64,000 nt of DNA, taken from contig NZ_NCSM01000034.1 in NCBI RefSeq assembly GCF_002224125.1, positions 17,365-81,364 on the forward strand, written 5' to 3'. Position 1 is the first letter of the stretch. Each line of letters begins with the position of its first letter. Below the pieces are notes generated by a model. It was not told the DNA's origin. It saw only the letters and a program-made list of their open reading frames with translations, and searched no databases. Source of the DNA: Streptomyces sp. NBS 14/10 (lineage in GTDB: Bacteria > Actinomycetota > Actinomycetes > Streptomycetales > Streptomycetaceae). Both the position numbers and the translations under genes were made by a program. Shown piece by piece: positions 1 to 9,312 of the stretch.

Positions 1-637
1 CCAGGGACAGCGTGCTGTACGCGTTGGCCGACTCCAGGCCCTCCAGCACCTCCTCCTCGGAGATGCTCAGATGCTCGGCCAGCTCATGGACCGTGGGGGC
101 GCGGCCGTGCCGCTGGGAGAGCTCTGCGGTGGCCGTGGTCAGCGAGAGCCGCAGCTCCTGCAGCCGACGCGGCACCCGCACCGCCCAGCCCTTGTCGCGG
201 AAGTGCCGCTTGATCTCGCCGACGACCGTGGGGGTCGCATACGTCGAGAACTCCACACCGCGGTCCGGGTCGAACCGGTCCACGGACTTGATCAATCCGA
301 TGGTGGCGACCTGAGTGAGGTCGTCCAGCGGCTCGCCGCGGTTGCGGAAACGCCGCGCCAGGTGCTCCACCAGCGGCAGATGCATCCGCACGAGGGTGTT
401 GCGCAGCTCGGCACGGGCCGTGGAGCCCTCCGGAAGGCCGCGCAGCTCGACGAACATCGCCCGGGCTCCGCTGCGATCATGCGGATCGGGCTGCTCGCGC
501 CGCTCGTGGTGATGCTGATCCATGTGGTCCGCCCGCTCTGGTCGGTCTCCTGCCGCCTCCGGGTCCGCGGGATGCGGCTGGGCCGGCGGGTGCGGGATGG
601 CCGGGGTGTGTACTCCCCGCGATGATGCGGTGCTCAC
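1..637 (-). CDS. RNA polymerase sigma factor, SigB/SigF/SigG family (3' end outside window)
   Basis: Directs RNA polymerase to stress or development promoters. The visible 212 codons hold a ~60-residue polar N-terminus and then sigma-70 region 2 (about residues 80-150, with LDDLTQVATIGLIKSVDRFD and the YATPTVVGEIKRHFRD stretch) and the start of region 3 (APTVHELAEHL). These are hallmarks of the group 3 SigB/SigF class. The GTG at 637 is preceded by an AAGGGGGG ribosome binding site. It lies 16 nt after the stop of an RsbW-like gene on the same strand, the usual anti-sigma/sigma operon order, so it is probably held inactive by that protein. Which Streptomyces paralogue it is cannot be told from this piece. 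Confidence 0.93.
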   Translation of the reverse strand, partial: MSTASSRGVHTPAIPHPPAQPHPADPEAAGDRPERADHMDQHHHERREQPDPHDRSGARAMFVELRGLPEGSTARAELRNTLVRMHLPLVEHLARRFRNRGEPLDDLTQVATIGLIKSVDRFDPDRGVEFSTYATPTVVGEIKRHFRDKGWAVRVPRRLQELRLSLTTATAELSQRHGRAPTVHELAEHLSISEEEVLEGLESANAYSTLSL

Positions 638-653
638 GGAGCCCCCCTTTCCT

Positions 654-1067
654 TCACGGCTGTCCGGGGCCGGCGCCGCGCTCCTTGTACAGGCTGATAC
701 TGACCGTGCGGTCTTCGGCGACGGTCGAGTCGACCTTGCCGGCGAGCGCGGAGAGCACTGTCCAGGCGAAGGTGTCGCGCTCGGGGGCGCGTCCGTCGGT
801 GGTCGGGGCCGAGACGGTCACCTGAAGTGCGTCGTCGATCAGGCGGAAGACGCAGCTCAGCACACTGCCGGGCACGGCTTGCTGGAGCAGGATCGCGCAC
901 GCCTCGTCGACGGCGATGCGCAGATCCTCGATCTCGTCGAGGGTGAAGTCCAAGCGGGCTGCCAGGCCGGCCGTGGCCGTCCGCAGCACCGACAGGTAGG
1001 CACCCTCAGCGGGCAGCCGGACTTCTACGAAGTCCTGGGTCCCGGGCTCGCCTGCGATCTGGGACAC
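654..1067 (-). CDS. RsbW-like anti-sigma factor (HATPase/serine kinase)
   Basis: Likely anti-sigma factor and kinase of the GHKL ATPase fold that binds the sigma factor encoded downstream. About 137 residues; the N-box-like helix DLRIAVDEACAILLQQA is visible and the fold length fits the RsbW/SpoIIAB family. I chose the GTG at 1067 because GGAGG lies 5 nt upstream; a TTG at 1079 would add four residues but has no comparable site. Co-directional with the sigma gene and 16 nt upstream of it. Partner specificity is inferred from adjacency. Regulation would come from a dephosphorylated STAS antagonist, possibly one encoded elsewhere. Confidence 0.85.
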   Translation of the reverse strand: MSQIAGEPGTQDFVEVRLPAEGAYLSVLRTATAGLAARLDFTLDEIEDLRIAVDEACAILLQQAVPGSVLSCVFRLIDDALQVTVSAPTTDGRAPERDTFAWTVLSALAGKVDSTVAEDRTVSISLYKERGAGPGQP

Positions 1068-1455
1068 CCTCACCTCCAAGGTGACACAAGCTGATTGAGC
1101 TGAGCTGATTGGAGCGCCGGTCGTGAGCCCTTATGGTGGAGGGGGTACGGACCGACGCGGCACGTGGTTCGGCTGCGACGCTATCGCGATCTGCGGCTCG
1201 GTGTCGCCCGGACGAAGCACGGCCCCCGTCATGGGTGAACGCCGACCCGAAGGTCCTCGATATCACTCAGTGTAAGCACATGAGTACGCACAGTGGCTAG
1301 AGGTCTGCGGTCTCAATTCGAAAGAGATGTCGCCTCGTTGAAGGAACCGCAGGTGACAGGCTCCTTTCCGGCCCTCTCCCCGCTGAGGGCGTCGCTGCTC
1401 GGATCATTCGGATCATGAGTAAGGCTAGCGGGCCGCACCGACGATGCGGCAGTCA
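1068..1455. other. Intergenic region upstream of the anti-sigma/sigma operon
   Basis: No convincing gene in ~390 bases; short open frames here have poor codon bias. It must carry the promoter of the leftward rsbW-sigma operon. I see no clear GNNT-N15-GGGTAT autoregulatory promoter. A short GCCCTC/GAGGGC stem at 1371-1390, without a T-run, lies downstream of the leftward UBP gene and could be a weak terminator. Confidence 0.4.
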
Positions 1456-1716
1456 TTAGAGGATCATGTGGTCCACGTAGCACCAGCGCCAGTCCTCGCC
1501 GGGCTCGAAGCTGCGCATCACGGGGTGTCCGGTCTCCTTGTAGTGCTCGGTGGCGTGCTGGAACGGCGATGAGTCGCAGCAGCCGATATGCCCGCAGGAC
1601 AGACACAGCCGCAACTGCACCGGGTGGCTCTCCGCGGCCAGGCACTCCCGGCAGGTGTCGTACCTGGGCTCCGGTTCGGGCACCGGCAGCTCGGGAACAT
1701 GCGGACACTCGTTCAT
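1456..1716 (-). CDS. UBP-type zinc finger protein
   Basis: An 86-residue single-domain protein. Cys/His pairs CPH near residue 5, CRECL, CLSCGHIGCC and HATEHYKETGH follow the zf-UBP pattern, which in eukaryotes binds ubiquitin C-termini. Streptomyces has no ubiquitin, so the natural ligand is unknown. Starts only 44 bases from the divergent antiporter gene, so the two promoters must be tightly packed or overlapping; no strong ribosome binding site precedes the ATG. Family assignment is firm, function is not. Confidence 0.85.
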   Translation of the reverse strand: MNECPHVPELPVPEPEPRYDTCRECLAAESHPVQLRLCLSCGHIGCCDSSPFQHATEHYKETGHPVMRSFEPGEDWRWCYVDHMIL

Positions 1717-1760
1717 GATTGCCAGACTAAACCGACAACACCATCGGGACGGGCTGGTTC

Positions 1761-3365
1761 ATGGACGTATTTCCACTGCTGGTGCTGGTCGCGGGCAGCG
1801 CGGCCGTCGCGGGCGCGGCCCGCCGCACACCAGTGCCCGCCCCGCTGCTGCTGGTCGCCGTCGGACTCATCGCCTCATATGTGCCCGGGGTGCCCGAGTA
1901 CACGCTCGACCCGCATATCGTGCTGCCGCTCGTACTGCCGCCCCTGCTGCACACGGCGGCGCTCGAAAGTTCGTACCTGGACCTGCGCGCCAACATCCGC
2001 CCCGTCGCCCTGCTGTCGATCGGGTATGTGCTCTTCGCGACCCTCGCGGTCGGCTGGCTCGCCTATCTGCTGGTGCCGGACCTGCCGCTGACCGCCGCGC
2101 TCGTCCTGGGCGCGGTCATCGCCCCGCCGGACGCGGTGGCGGCGACGGCCATCGCCCGGCGCGTCGGCCTGCCCTCCCGCCTGACCACCGTCCTCCAGGG
2201 CGAATCCCTGGTCAACGACGCCACGGCCATCACCGCCTACAAGGTGGCGCTGGCCGCGGCGGTCGGCGAGGGGGCCACCTGGACAGGGGGCCTGCGGGAA
2301 TTCGCCCTCGCGGCCGTCGGCGGCGTCGGGGTCGGTCTGATCCTGATGGTGCCGCTGCACTGGCTGCGCACCCATCTGCGCGATCCGCTGCTGCAGAACA
2401 CCCTCTCGCTGCTCATCCCCTTCGTCGCGTACCTGGCGGCTGAACAGGTCCACGCCTCGGGCGTGCTCGCGGTCGTCGTGGTCGCCCTCTACCTCGGGCA
2501 CCACTCCTGGCAGGTGGACTTCGCCACCAGGCTCCAGGAGTCGGCGGTGTGGAAGATGATCGCCTTCGTGCTGGAGTCCGCCGTGTTCGCCCTGATCGGG
2601 CTGCAGCTGCCGGTCGTGCTGCGGGGCCTGGGCGAGTACGGGGCCGGCGAGGCGGGCTGGTACGCGGCGATGCTCTTCCTCGCGGTCGTGTGCGTACGCT
2701 TCATCTGGGTCTTCCCCGCGACCTTCCTGCCCCGGGTGCTGTCCCGCCGGATCCGCGAGCGGGAGCCGGAGACCGACTGGACCTCGCCGGTCATCGTCGG
2801 CTGGGCCGGGATGCGCGGGGTGGTCTCGCTGGCCATCGCCTTCTCGATCCCGCTGACCGGGCACGGCGGACTCCCCTTCCCGGCTCGTAACCTCATCCTC
2901 TTTCTGACCTTTACGACCGTCATCGGCACCCTCGTCATCCAAGGGCTCACCCTGCCCGCGCTGATCCGGCTGCTGCCCGTGCCCGGCCGTGATGTGCAGG
3001 CCGAGACCCTGGCGGAGGCGCAGGCGCAGAACGAGGCGTCCCGGGCCGCCGAGCGCCGCCTCGACGAACTCCTCGCCGATGAGCGCAACGCCCTGCCCCA
3101 GCCGCTCGCCGACCGGCTCCGCGCGGTGCTGGAGCGGCGCCGCAACGCGGTGTGGGAGCGGCTGGGAGCGGTGAACGAGGTGACGGGGGAGTCGGCCGAC
3201 GACACCTACCGCCGGCTGGCCCGCGAGGTGATCGGCGCCGAGCGCGCGGTGTTCGTGGAACTCCGCGACGCCCGGCGGATCGACGACGAGATGCTGCGGA
3301 CGCTGCTGCGCAGGCTGGACCTGGAGGAGGCGACGGCCTACCGGGAGGAGAACGCGGACGGCTAG
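1761..3365 (+). CDS. Na+/H+ antiporter, CPA1/NhaP type
   Basis: Membrane antiporter exchanging protons for Na+ (or K+), for pH and sodium homeostasis. 534 residues: about 12 hydrophobic segments to residue ~410, then a charged cytoplasmic tail rich in Glu/Arg. The transport core shows GAVIAPPDAVAATAI and GESLVNDATAI, the conserved membrane-embedded Asp-containing motifs of bacterial NhaP/YjcE-type antiporters (TIGR00831 style). Divergent from the UBP zinc-finger gene, a pairing seen in several actinomycetes. The tail may sense pH or ligands; that is inference. Confidence 0.93.
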   Translation: MDVFPLLVLVAGSAAVAGAARRTPVPAPLLLVAVGLIASYVPGVPEYTLDPHIVLPLVLPPLLHTAALESSYLDLRANIRPVALLSIGYVLFATLAVGWLAYLLVPDLPLTAALVLGAVIAPPDAVAATAIARRVGLPSRLTTVLQGESLVNDATAITAYKVALAAAVGEGATWTGGLREFALAAVGGVGVGLILMVPLHWLRTHLRDPLLQNTLSLLIPFVAYLAAEQVHASGVLAVVVVALYLGHHSWQVDFATRLQESAVWKMIAFVLESAVFALIGLQLPVVLRGLGEYGAGEAGWYAAMLFLAVVCVRFIWVFPATFLPRVLSRRIREREPETDWTSPVIVGWAGMRGVVSLAIAFSIPLTGHGGLPFPARNLILFLTFTTVIGTLVIQGLTLPALIRLLPVPGRDVQAETLAEAQAQNEASRAAERRLDELLADERNALPQPLADRLRAVLERRRNAVWERLGAVNEVTGESADDTYRRLAREVIGAERAVFVELRDARRIDDEMLRTLLRRLDLEEATAYREENADG

Positions 3366-3370
3366 GGCCC

Positions 3371-3461
3371 GTCGCCTCGGCCGGTCGCCTCAGGCGGTCA
3401 CTTCAGGCGGTCACTTCAGGCGGTCACTTCAGGCGGTCGCCTCAGCCGGTCACTTCAGCCG
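3371..3461. repeat. Seven 13-bp tandem repeats at a convergent gene junction
   Basis: Unit GTCACTTCAGGCG with variants (GTCGCCTCAGGCG, GTCACTTCAGCCG), uninterrupted from 3371 to 3461. It fills the gap between the antiporter and amidase genes. The last units overlap the amidase stop and C-terminal codons, so slippage here would change the amidase end. Confidence 0.85.
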
Positions 3462-4040
3462 GTCGCGGATGCGCGCCCGCATCGAGGCCATGGTGAAGCC
3501 GCGCGGGTCCGTCTTGCCCGGCTGCCATTCGAGATGGCCGATCACCGAGCGCTCGGTCCAGCCGTGATAGCGGCAGATCGCCGCCGCGGCCCGCTCGATC
3601 GCCTCCAGTTGGGCGTCCGGCCAGGGGTCCTTTCCATCGCCGAGGTTTTCGCATTCGAAGCCGTAGAAACAGCGATTGCCGTCCGTGTTCGCCTCGTTGT
3701 CCGGAGGCAGGGCCTTCTCGGCGATCACCGCCCGCAGCACCTCGTCGTCGCCGAGCCCCGCGTGGTTGGCGCGGCCGTAGCCGACCAGGTGCACCTCGCC
3801 GTCCTTGGCGATCACGCCATGGCACAGCGGGCCGGGCAGCGCCTCGAAGCCGTCCCGGCAGATCCGTACGGTCAGGTCGGTGCCCGAGGTGACCGTGTGG
3901 TGGATCATGACGCCGTGCACCTCGCCCCAGGGTCCCTTGTGGTTTCTGTTGTGGTGCCGCCAGTCCCCGACCTGCACCACCTGCAGACCCTCTCGCTGCA
4001 GAACCGCCAAAAAGTCCCCTGCGGACATGGGTGAGGCCAT
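3450..4040 (-). CDS. N-acetylmuramoyl-L-alanine amidase (Amidase_2/PGRP fold)
   Basis: Cleaves the amide between MurNAc and L-Ala in peptidoglycan. 196 residues, a single Amidase_2 domain with zinc ligands visible as IHHTV (about residues 46-50) and the late GHLEWQPGKTDP motif, where the His binds zinc and the Lys is catalytic. No signal peptide or cell-wall-binding domain, so it resembles phage-type endolysins or cytosolic recycling enzymes and may need another export route. The C-terminal codons lie within the 13-bp repeat array. Monocistronic and convergent with the antiporter. Confidence 0.9.
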   Translation of the reverse strand: MASPMSAGDFLAVLQREGLQVVQVGDWRHHNRNHKGPWGEVHGVMIHHTVTSGTDLTVRICRDGFEALPGPLCHGVIAKDGEVHLVGYGRANHAGLGDDEVLRAVIAEKALPPDNEANTDGNRCFYGFECENLGDGKDPWPDAQLEAIERAAAAICRYHGWTERSVIGHLEWQPGKTDPRGFTMASMRARIRDRLK

Positions 4041-4217
4041 GGCCGCCTCCGTTCGCGTCGTGCGGGGCCGCCCATCGCGGCCCGACTGTCACCCCCTGCA
4101 TACCCACGAAAACACTCGGTGATGAATCCCTGGTGCAAGCGATGCGGGGCACTCCGGTTATGGTGCGATCCGATCCGCTCGACGATGCCGACGATGCGCA
4201 GGAAGAAGCACGCCACC

Positions 4218-5129
4218 ATGGACTACCAGGCACTCTTGGAGGAGGTCGCGACCCACGTCGCACCGCATATCGGCCAGGGCGAGGTGGCCCAGTACATCCC
4301 CGCGCTGGCCTCGGTGGACCCGCGCCGGTTCGGTATCGCCGTCGCGGACGTGGACGGCACGGTGACCGGGGTCGGCGACTGGGACGTCCCCTTCTCCGTA
4401 CAGAGCATCTCCAAGGCGTTCAGCCTCGCGCTCGTCCTCGAACAGGACGGCGAGCGGATCTGGCGCCGAGTCGGCCGGGAGCCGTCCGGCAACCCGTTCA
4501 ACTCCCTGGTGCAGCTGGAGTACGAGAACGGCATCCCGCGCAATCCGTTCATCAACGCCGGCGCCCTGGTCGTCACCGACCGGCTGCAGACCCTGACCGG
4601 CGACGCCAGCACCACCATGCTGGAGTTCCTGCGCGCCGAGAGCGGCAACCCCGACCTCGCCTTCGACCAGGCCGTCGCGGCCTCCGAGTCCGAGCACGGC
4701 GACCGCAACGCCGCCCTCGCGCACTTCATGGCGAGCTACGGCAACCTCGACAATCCCGTCACCACCGTCCTGGAGCACTACTTCTGGCAGTGCTCGATCG
4801 AGATGACCTGCCGCGACCTGGCCGTCGCGGGCGGCTTCCTGGCCCGGCACGGGCTGCGCGCGGACGGCTCCCGGCTGCTGTCGCCGCGCCAGGCGAAGCG
4901 GATCAACGCGGTCATGCTCACCTGCGGTACGTACGACGCGGCGGGCGACTTCGCCTACCGCGTCGGCCTGCCCGGCAAGAGCGGCGTCGGCGGCGGCATC
5001 GTCGCCGTGATACCCGGCCGGTGCACGCTGTGCGTCTGGAGCCCGGGGCTGGACGCACGGGGCAACTCGGTGGCAGGGATGGCGGCGCTCGACCACTTCA
5101 CGACGCTGACCGGCTGGTCGGTGTTCTAA
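4218..5129 (+). CDS. glsA: Glutaminase A
   Basis: Hydrolyses L-glutamine to glutamate and ammonia; serine-dependent beta-lactamase fold. 303 residues, matching the ~305 of the family. The Ser-x-x-Lys dyad appears as SISK at about residues 63-66, followed by the conserved [10 protein letters not shown] and the late [14 protein letters not shown] stretch. I start at the ATG within GCCACCATG because family members begin MDYQ; an upstream ATG (4119) would add a non-conserved leader, and the ribosome binding site is only a weak AGGAAG. Cytosolic. Confidence 0.93.
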   Translation: MDYQALLEEVATHVAPHIGQGEVAQYIPALASVDPRRFGIAVADVDGTVTGVGDWDVPFSVQSISKAFSLALVLEQDGERIWRRVGREPSGNPFNSLVQLEYENGIPRNPFINAGALVVTDRLQTLTGDASTTMLEFLRAESGNPDLAFDQAVAASESEHGDRNAALAHFMASYGNLDNPVTTVLEHYFWQCSIEMTCRDLAVAGGFLARHGLRADGSRLLSPRQAKRINAVMLTCGTYDAAGDFAYRVGLPGKSGVGGGIVAVIPGRCTLCVWSPGLDARGNSVAGMAALDHFTTLTGWSVF

Positions 5130-5192
5130 CTCGACGTCCACTGGCCAACGGTCGCGGCGGGCGGGACCATGGAGAGAGCAGGAGGTGTACGC

Positions 5193-5417
5193 ATGCAGCA
5201 CGAGATGCGCGCCGAATACGAGGAGGGCAGCTCGGGTCGGGTGGCCGGCGCGCCGGTCAAGATCTGGCACATGGTCCGCGCCAACGGCACGACCGCGATG
5301 TGCGGGCGCGAGCTGGCCCCGGACGCCGAAACGCAGTCGGCGGAGGTCTGGGCCACGGACGACTCAGTGCCCTTCTGTCATTCCTGTGGCGCGATGTATC
5401 TGCGCGAGGTTCCCTGA
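5193..5417 (+). CDS. Small conserved actinobacterial protein with CxxC-like pairs
   Basis: A 74-residue cytosolic protein of unknown function. It has one Cys in MCGREL and a CHSCG pair near the end, suggesting metal or redox binding. The ATG at 5193 has GGAGG nine bases upstream, better than the upstream in-frame ATG at 5169. It ends 4 nt before the GTG of the AraC-type gene, so the two are probably co-transcribed and translationally linked. Confidence 0.75.
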   Translation: MQHEMRAEYEEGSSGRVAGAPVKIWHMVRANGTTAMCGRELAPDAETQSAEVWATDDSVPFCHSCGAMYLREVP

Positions 5418-5421
5418 CGAG

Positions 5422-6177
5422 GTGCTGTACCAGGAGCTGTACCAGGAGTGGGGATCCAGGCCGCTGGGCGGCCGGGCGGTGGTGTGGTCCCGTACCGCCG
5501 GGGCCGGGCCGCATCGGGTGGTGCCGGACGGCTGCACCGATTTGATCTGGGGCGCCGAGGAGCTTTTCGTGGCCGGGCCCGACACCCGGGCCCACCTCGC
5601 CCAGGGCTCGCCGGGCGCCCGCTGGGTCGGACTGCGGTTCGCACCCGGCACCGGCCCCGATGTGCTCGGGGTGCCCGCGTACGAACTGCGGGACCAGAGG
5701 GTGCCGTTGGCGGCGCTGTGGCCGGACGCCGAGGTGCGGCGGCTCACCGAGCGGCTGGCGGAGGCGGCGGACCGCGGCGGTACGGGCCCGGATGGCGTCG
5801 GGCCGGACGGCACGGGCCCTCGCGGGGCCAGCCGCCTCCTGGAGGCCGTCGCGCTGGACCGGCTGCACCGTGCCGAGCCGCCCGATCCGGCGGTCGGAGC
5901 GGTCGTCGCGGGGCTCTCCGGCGGCCGGTCCGTCGCCGAGGTCGCCGCGGCGGTGGGCCTCGGGGAGCGGCAGCTGCACCGGCGGTCGCTCGCGGCGTTC
6001 GGCTACGGCCCCAAGACGCTGGCCCGGGTCCTGCGGCTGAACCGCGCGCTGGACGCGGCCCGGGTGGGGACGGCCTTCGCCGAGGTCGCGGCCGTCACCG
6101 GATACGCCGACCAGGCCCATCTCGCACGCGAGGTCAGGGCGCTGGCCGGGGTGCCGCTGGGCCGGCTGCTGACCTAG
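5422..6177 (+). CDS. AraC-family transcriptional regulator
   Basis: About 251 residues. The N-terminal half (residues ~5-150) resembles the DUF6597-type ligand domain ([13 protein letters not shown] is its typical signature) and the C-terminal ~100 residues carry two AraC helix-turn-helix motifs ([19 protein letters not shown] and [19 protein letters not shown]). The open frame runs in from 5185, but the GTG at 5422 is the natural start, preceded by GAGG and 4 nt after the previous stop. The convergent neighbour is a VOC protein; in related actinomycetes such regulators often sit beside glyoxalase-like genes. The effector is unknown. Confidence 0.88.
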   Translation: MLYQELYQEWGSRPLGGRAVVWSRTAGAGPHRVVPDGCTDLIWGAEELFVAGPDTRAHLAQGSPGARWVGLRFAPGTGPDVLGVPAYELRDQRVPLAALWPDAEVRRLTERLAEAADRGGTGPDGVGPDGTGPRGASRLLEAVALDRLHRAEPPDPAVGAVVAGLSGGRSVAEVAAAVGLGERQLHRRSLAAFGYGPKTLARVLRLNRALDAARVGTAFAEVAAVTGYADQAHLAREVRALAGVPLGRLLT

Positions 6178-6185
6178 CCGCCGGG

Positions 6186-6224
6186 GCGTACCGCCGGTGC
6201 GTACCGCCGGTGCGTACCGCCGGT
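6186..6224. repeat. Triplicated 13-bp repeat
   Basis: GCGTACCGCCGGT occurs three times in exact tandem in the 62-base gap between two convergent genes. Probably a slippage product. No hairpin with a T-run is visible, so I do not call a terminator. Confidence 0.8.
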
Positions 6225-6239
6225 CCGGCGCGCCTCCGG

Positions 6240-6641
6240 TCAGTCGGCCAGGGGCGCGAACAGGCTGACGCCATTGCCGTCCGGGTCGACGACGACGGCG
6301 TAGCGCTGGCCCCAGAACGCGTCCCACGGCTCCTTGTGCCCGCGCCCGATTCCCGACTCGACGAGCTCGGCGTACGTCTTGTCCACGTCCGCCGGGCTGT
6401 CGCAGAGGAAGGCCAGGCCGATGCGTTCGGACCCGCTCGACGACGGCGTCCAGTCGGAGTCGAAGGAGCGGACCACCGCGACGGTGTCCCACAGCAGGCG
6501 CAGCCCGCCCGGCAAGGTGGCCTCGACATGCGGCTCGGTGTCGGCGTCGGCGGGGATGTTTACGCCGAGTCGGCGATAGAAGGCGAGCGAGGCGGCCATG
6601 TCGGTGGTGACCAGGCCGATCGCGTCAAATCGTGCTGTCAT
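6240..6641 (-). CDS. VOC-family (glyoxalase/bleomycin-resistance fold) protein
   Basis: 133 residues with the paired beta-alpha-beta-beta-beta modules of the vicinal oxygen chelate superfamily: MTARFDAIGLVTTDMAASLAFYRRLG at the start (first module) and YAVVVDPDGNGVSLFAPL at the end. Metal ligands are incomplete, which is common for antibiotic-binding or uncharacterised members, so no reaction is assigned. Convergent with the AraC-type regulator. Confidence 0.85.
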   Translation of the reverse strand: MTARFDAIGLVTTDMAASLAFYRRLGVNIPADADTEPHVEATLPGGLRLLWDTVAVVRSFDSDWTPSSSGSERIGLAFLCDSPADVDKTYAELVESGIGRGHKEPWDAFWGQRYAVVVDPDGNGVSLFAPLAD

Positions 6642-6706
6642 GCGGGCAGCGTAGGCAAGCCGCCGACCGCCGGTCTTGAACGAATCGGACACGACACGGC
6701 GGGGTC

Positions 6707-7672
6707 TTACGGGCAGCGGATGACCTGACCCGCGTACGACAGATTGCCGCCGAAGCCGAAGAGCAGCACCGGCGCGCCCGGAGCGATCTCCCGCCGCTCG
6801 ACCAGCTTGGACAGCGCGAGCGGCACGCTGGCCGCCGAGGTGTTGCCGGAGTCGACGACATCGCGCGCGATGACCGCGTTCGTGGCGCCGAGCTTGCGCG
6901 CGACCGGTTCGATGATCCGCAGGTTCGCCTGGTGCAGCACCACCCCGGCCAGCTCCTCGGGGGTGATCCCGGCCCGTGCGCACACCTCGCGCGCGATGGG
7001 CGGCAGTTGGGTGGTGGCCCAGCGGTAGACCGCCTGGCCCTCCTGCGAGAAGCGGGGCGGGGTGCCCTCGATACGTACGGCGTGGCCCATCTCGGGCACC
7101 GAGCCCCAGACCACCGGACCGATCCCCGGGACGCCGTCCCCGTCCGCCTCCTGCGCCCGGTCATCGGGCACCACGACCGCCGCGCCGGCGCCGTCGCCGA
7201 GCAGCACGCAGCTGGAGCGGTCGGTCCAGTCGGCCGCCTCGGTGAACTTGTCGGCGCCGATGACCAGGGCGGCGGAGGCAGCCCCGGCCCGGATGGTGTG
7301 GTCGGCGGTGGCCAGGGCGTGGGTGAAGCCCGCGCACACCACATTGATGTCCAAGGTGGCGGGGGAGCCGAGGCCGAGCCGGGCGGCGACGCGGGCCGCC
7401 ATATTGGGGCTGCGGTCGATCGCCGTGGACGTGGCGACGATCACGAGGTCGATATCGGCGAGTGCGAGCCCGCTCGCGGCGAGGGCCTTGCTGGCCGCCG
7501 CGGCGGCCATCTCGTCCACGGTCTCGTCCGCCCGGGCGATGTGCCGGGTGCGGATCCCGACCCGGGTGCGGATCCATTCGTCGCTGGTGTCGACGATGGC
7601 GGCCAGATCGTCGTTGGTGAGCACCCTCGCGGGCTGGTAGTGGCCGACGGCGGCTATGCGTGAACCCGTCAT
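6707..7672 (-). CDS. 3-oxoacyl-ACP synthase III (FabH-like ketosynthase)
   Basis: Condenses an acyl-CoA starter with malonyl-ACP or a related acceptor. 321 residues, thiolase fold, with an intact Cys-His-Asn triad: C113 in VVCAGFTHAL, H247 in VLHQANLRI and N277 in SGNTSAA. The ATG at 7672 follows GAAGGGGCAGAG; an upstream in-frame extension lacks homology. It is not in a fatty-acid operon (no fabD, acpP or fabF nearby), so it may be a dedicated starter-unit enzyme or a FabH paralogue rather than the essential FabH. Transcribed away from the DUF2330 gene. Confidence 0.9.
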   Translation of the reverse strand: MTGSRIAAVGHYQPARVLTNDDLAAIVDTSDEWIRTRVGIRTRHIARADETVDEMAAAAASKALAASGLALADIDLVIVATSTAIDRSPNMAARVAARLGLGSPATLDINVVCAGFTHALATADHTIRAGAASAALVIGADKFTEAADWTDRSSCVLLGDGAGAAVVVPDDRAQEADGDGVPGIGPVVWGSVPEMGHAVRIEGTPPRFSQEGQAVYRWATTQLPPIAREVCARAGITPEELAGVVLHQANLRIIEPVARKLGATNAVIARDVVDSGNTSAASVPLALSKLVERREIAPGAPVLLFGFGGNLSYAGQVIRCP

Positions 7673-7967
7673 CTCTGCCCCTTCGCGCGGGTGTCGTCCA
7701 TCCGGCCGTCGCCCGGATATGCGGGCTGGGCGGCGCCCGGTCGGGCTGTGCAGGCCAGTCTTGTGGGGCGCACGGGCCCCGCGCGCGCCGTTATGTACCA
7801 ACATTGCGCCTCGAGATCTGGAGCTTTCCACCTTTCCAGCCAAGGAACCGGATCCCTCGTTGCCACCGTCTGAGGACATGTCCGCCGGTCAGGCGGGTAC
7901 GGGCACGGTGAATATCACGGTGATGCGCGGTACGGCCGAGCCGGAGCCGCGGGCGGGGGAGTGCGGA

Positions 7968-9239
7968 GTGCGGTACGTCGGGGGACGGATATCGCGGCCC
8001 GGGTGGCAGCGGACCTGGCTGGTGGTGCTGGCGCTGGCGTCTATCCAGCTCGGATCACTGGTCTGGCCGGCGTACGCCTGCGGCTGCGGCGGGCTGGTGC
8101 CCGGCCGGAACACCACCGTGGCGGTGGCGCGGGAGACGTCGGTGGTGCGCTGGGACGGCCACACCGAGGAGATCGTCATGAGCCTGACGGTGGGCGGCGA
8201 CGCCCACGAGGCGGCGTGGATCATGCCCGTGCCGAACCGGGCGACGGTGCGGCTCGGGGACCGCGCGCTGTTCGACGAGGTGGGCGAGGTCACCGCGCCG
8301 GCGCACCGGACGCGCCACTACTTCTGGCCGAGGACGGGCGACTGGCCCTTCGACGACCGAAAGATCAGGTACGCCGACGGGGCCGGGGCGGGCGCCCCGT
8401 CGAGCGCGCCCCCGCGCGTGGGCGTCGTCGGCCGTGAACGGCTCGGTCCGTTCGACGTCGCCCGGCTCACCGCGACCGATCCGGACGCGCTGCGCGACTG
8501 GCTGGAGAAGCACGGCTTCCAGCTGCCGGACCGGCTGGCGGACGGGCTCAGGCCGTACGTACGCGCCAAGTGGGAGTACGTGGCGGTGCGCCTGGCGCCC
8601 GCGGCGGTCGCCGGCCGGGGCGACGGGGCCAAGGACGGAGCTGAGGACGGGGCCAAGGACGGGGCCAAGGACGTGCTGGGCGGGACGCTCGACCCGCTGC
8701 GGCTCACCTTCGACTCGAACCGTCTGATCTATCCCATGCGGCTGTCGCGGCTGGCGAAGACGGCGCAGAACCTCGAGCTGTACGTCCTGGCGCCGCACCG
8801 CATGGAGCCGCGCGGCGACATCGGGGGCGGGGCGCCGCGGGTGACCTACGCCGGGTGGGTCACCCCGGGGCAGGCGCCGCGGGGGGACCTGGCGGAGCTG
8901 GCGGGGAAGCGGATGTTCCTGACGAGCTTCCAGCAGTCGTTTCCGCGGCCGGAACTCATCTACGGGGACCATGAGTTCCGGCGCGCGGAGACGGACGACA
9001 CCTATCAGCGCGTCACGTACGACCACAAGCTGCTGACCATCGGGGGCGTCCCCGCGTGGCTGCTGACCGTGGGCGGCGGCCTGCTGGCCGTGCTGGCCGG
9101 CGTGCTGACGCTGCTGATGGCGGCCAGGCGGCGCAGGCGGGCCGAGCGCTTCTGGGGGCCGGGAGGCCCGCCCGGGCCGGGGGACTCGCCGGGGTATCCG
9201 CAGCACCTGTCGCCGGGTCAGGACGGCTTGCCGTCGTAG
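7968..9239 (+). CDS. DUF2330 membrane-anchored secreted protein
   Basis: About 423 residues. An N-terminal signal or anchor segment (TWLVVLALASIQLGSLVW, ending AYA) is followed directly by CGCGG, as in DUF2330 proteins. A large extracytoplasmic domain comes next and a C-terminal transmembrane helix (WLLTVGGGLLAVLAGVLTLL) with a positive tail. Function of the family is unknown. The start is uncertain: I prefer GTG 7968 (GGGGGA eight bases upstream and a clean signal peptide), but in-frame ATGs at 7878 and 7923 are possible. A run of GCCAAGGACG-type repeats near 8625-8675 encodes a KDGAKDG linker. Confidence 0.8.
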   Translation: MRYVGGRISRPGWQRTWLVVLALASIQLGSLVWPAYACGCGGLVPGRNTTVAVARETSVVRWDGHTEEIVMSLTVGGDAHEAAWIMPVPNRATVRLGDRALFDEVGEVTAPAHRTRHYFWPRTGDWPFDDRKIRYADGAGAGAPSSAPPRVGVVGRERLGPFDVARLTATDPDALRDWLEKHGFQLPDRLADGLRPYVRAKWEYVAVRLAPAAVAGRGDGAKDGAEDGAKDGAKDVLGGTLDPLRLTFDSNRLIYPMRLSRLAKTAQNLELYVLAPHRMEPRGDIGGGAPRVTYAGWVTPGQAPRGDLAELAGKRMFLTSFQQSFPRPELIYGDHEFRRAETDDTYQRVTYDHKLLTIGGVPAWLLTVGGGLLAVLAGVLTLLMAARRRRRAERFWGPGGPPGPGDSPGYPQHLSPGQDGLPS

Positions 9240-9312
9240 TCCGGCCGGACCGCGGGGTGTTGTTCACCGGGCCACCGCACATACGCCAATGACACTTGCC
9301 CACCCGTTCGTT

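Noticed and set aside
1313..1708. 131-codon minus frame over the UBP gene
   Set aside because: Alternate frame; the 86-codon frame has the zinc-finger ligands.
3371..3461. Repeat array as a CRISPR
   Set aside because: 13-bp units with no spacers; simple tandem repeat.
7669..7968. N-terminal extension of the DUF2330 gene from 7656
   Set aside because: Overlaps the divergent FabH-like start and has no conserved sequence; signal peptide supports a later start.
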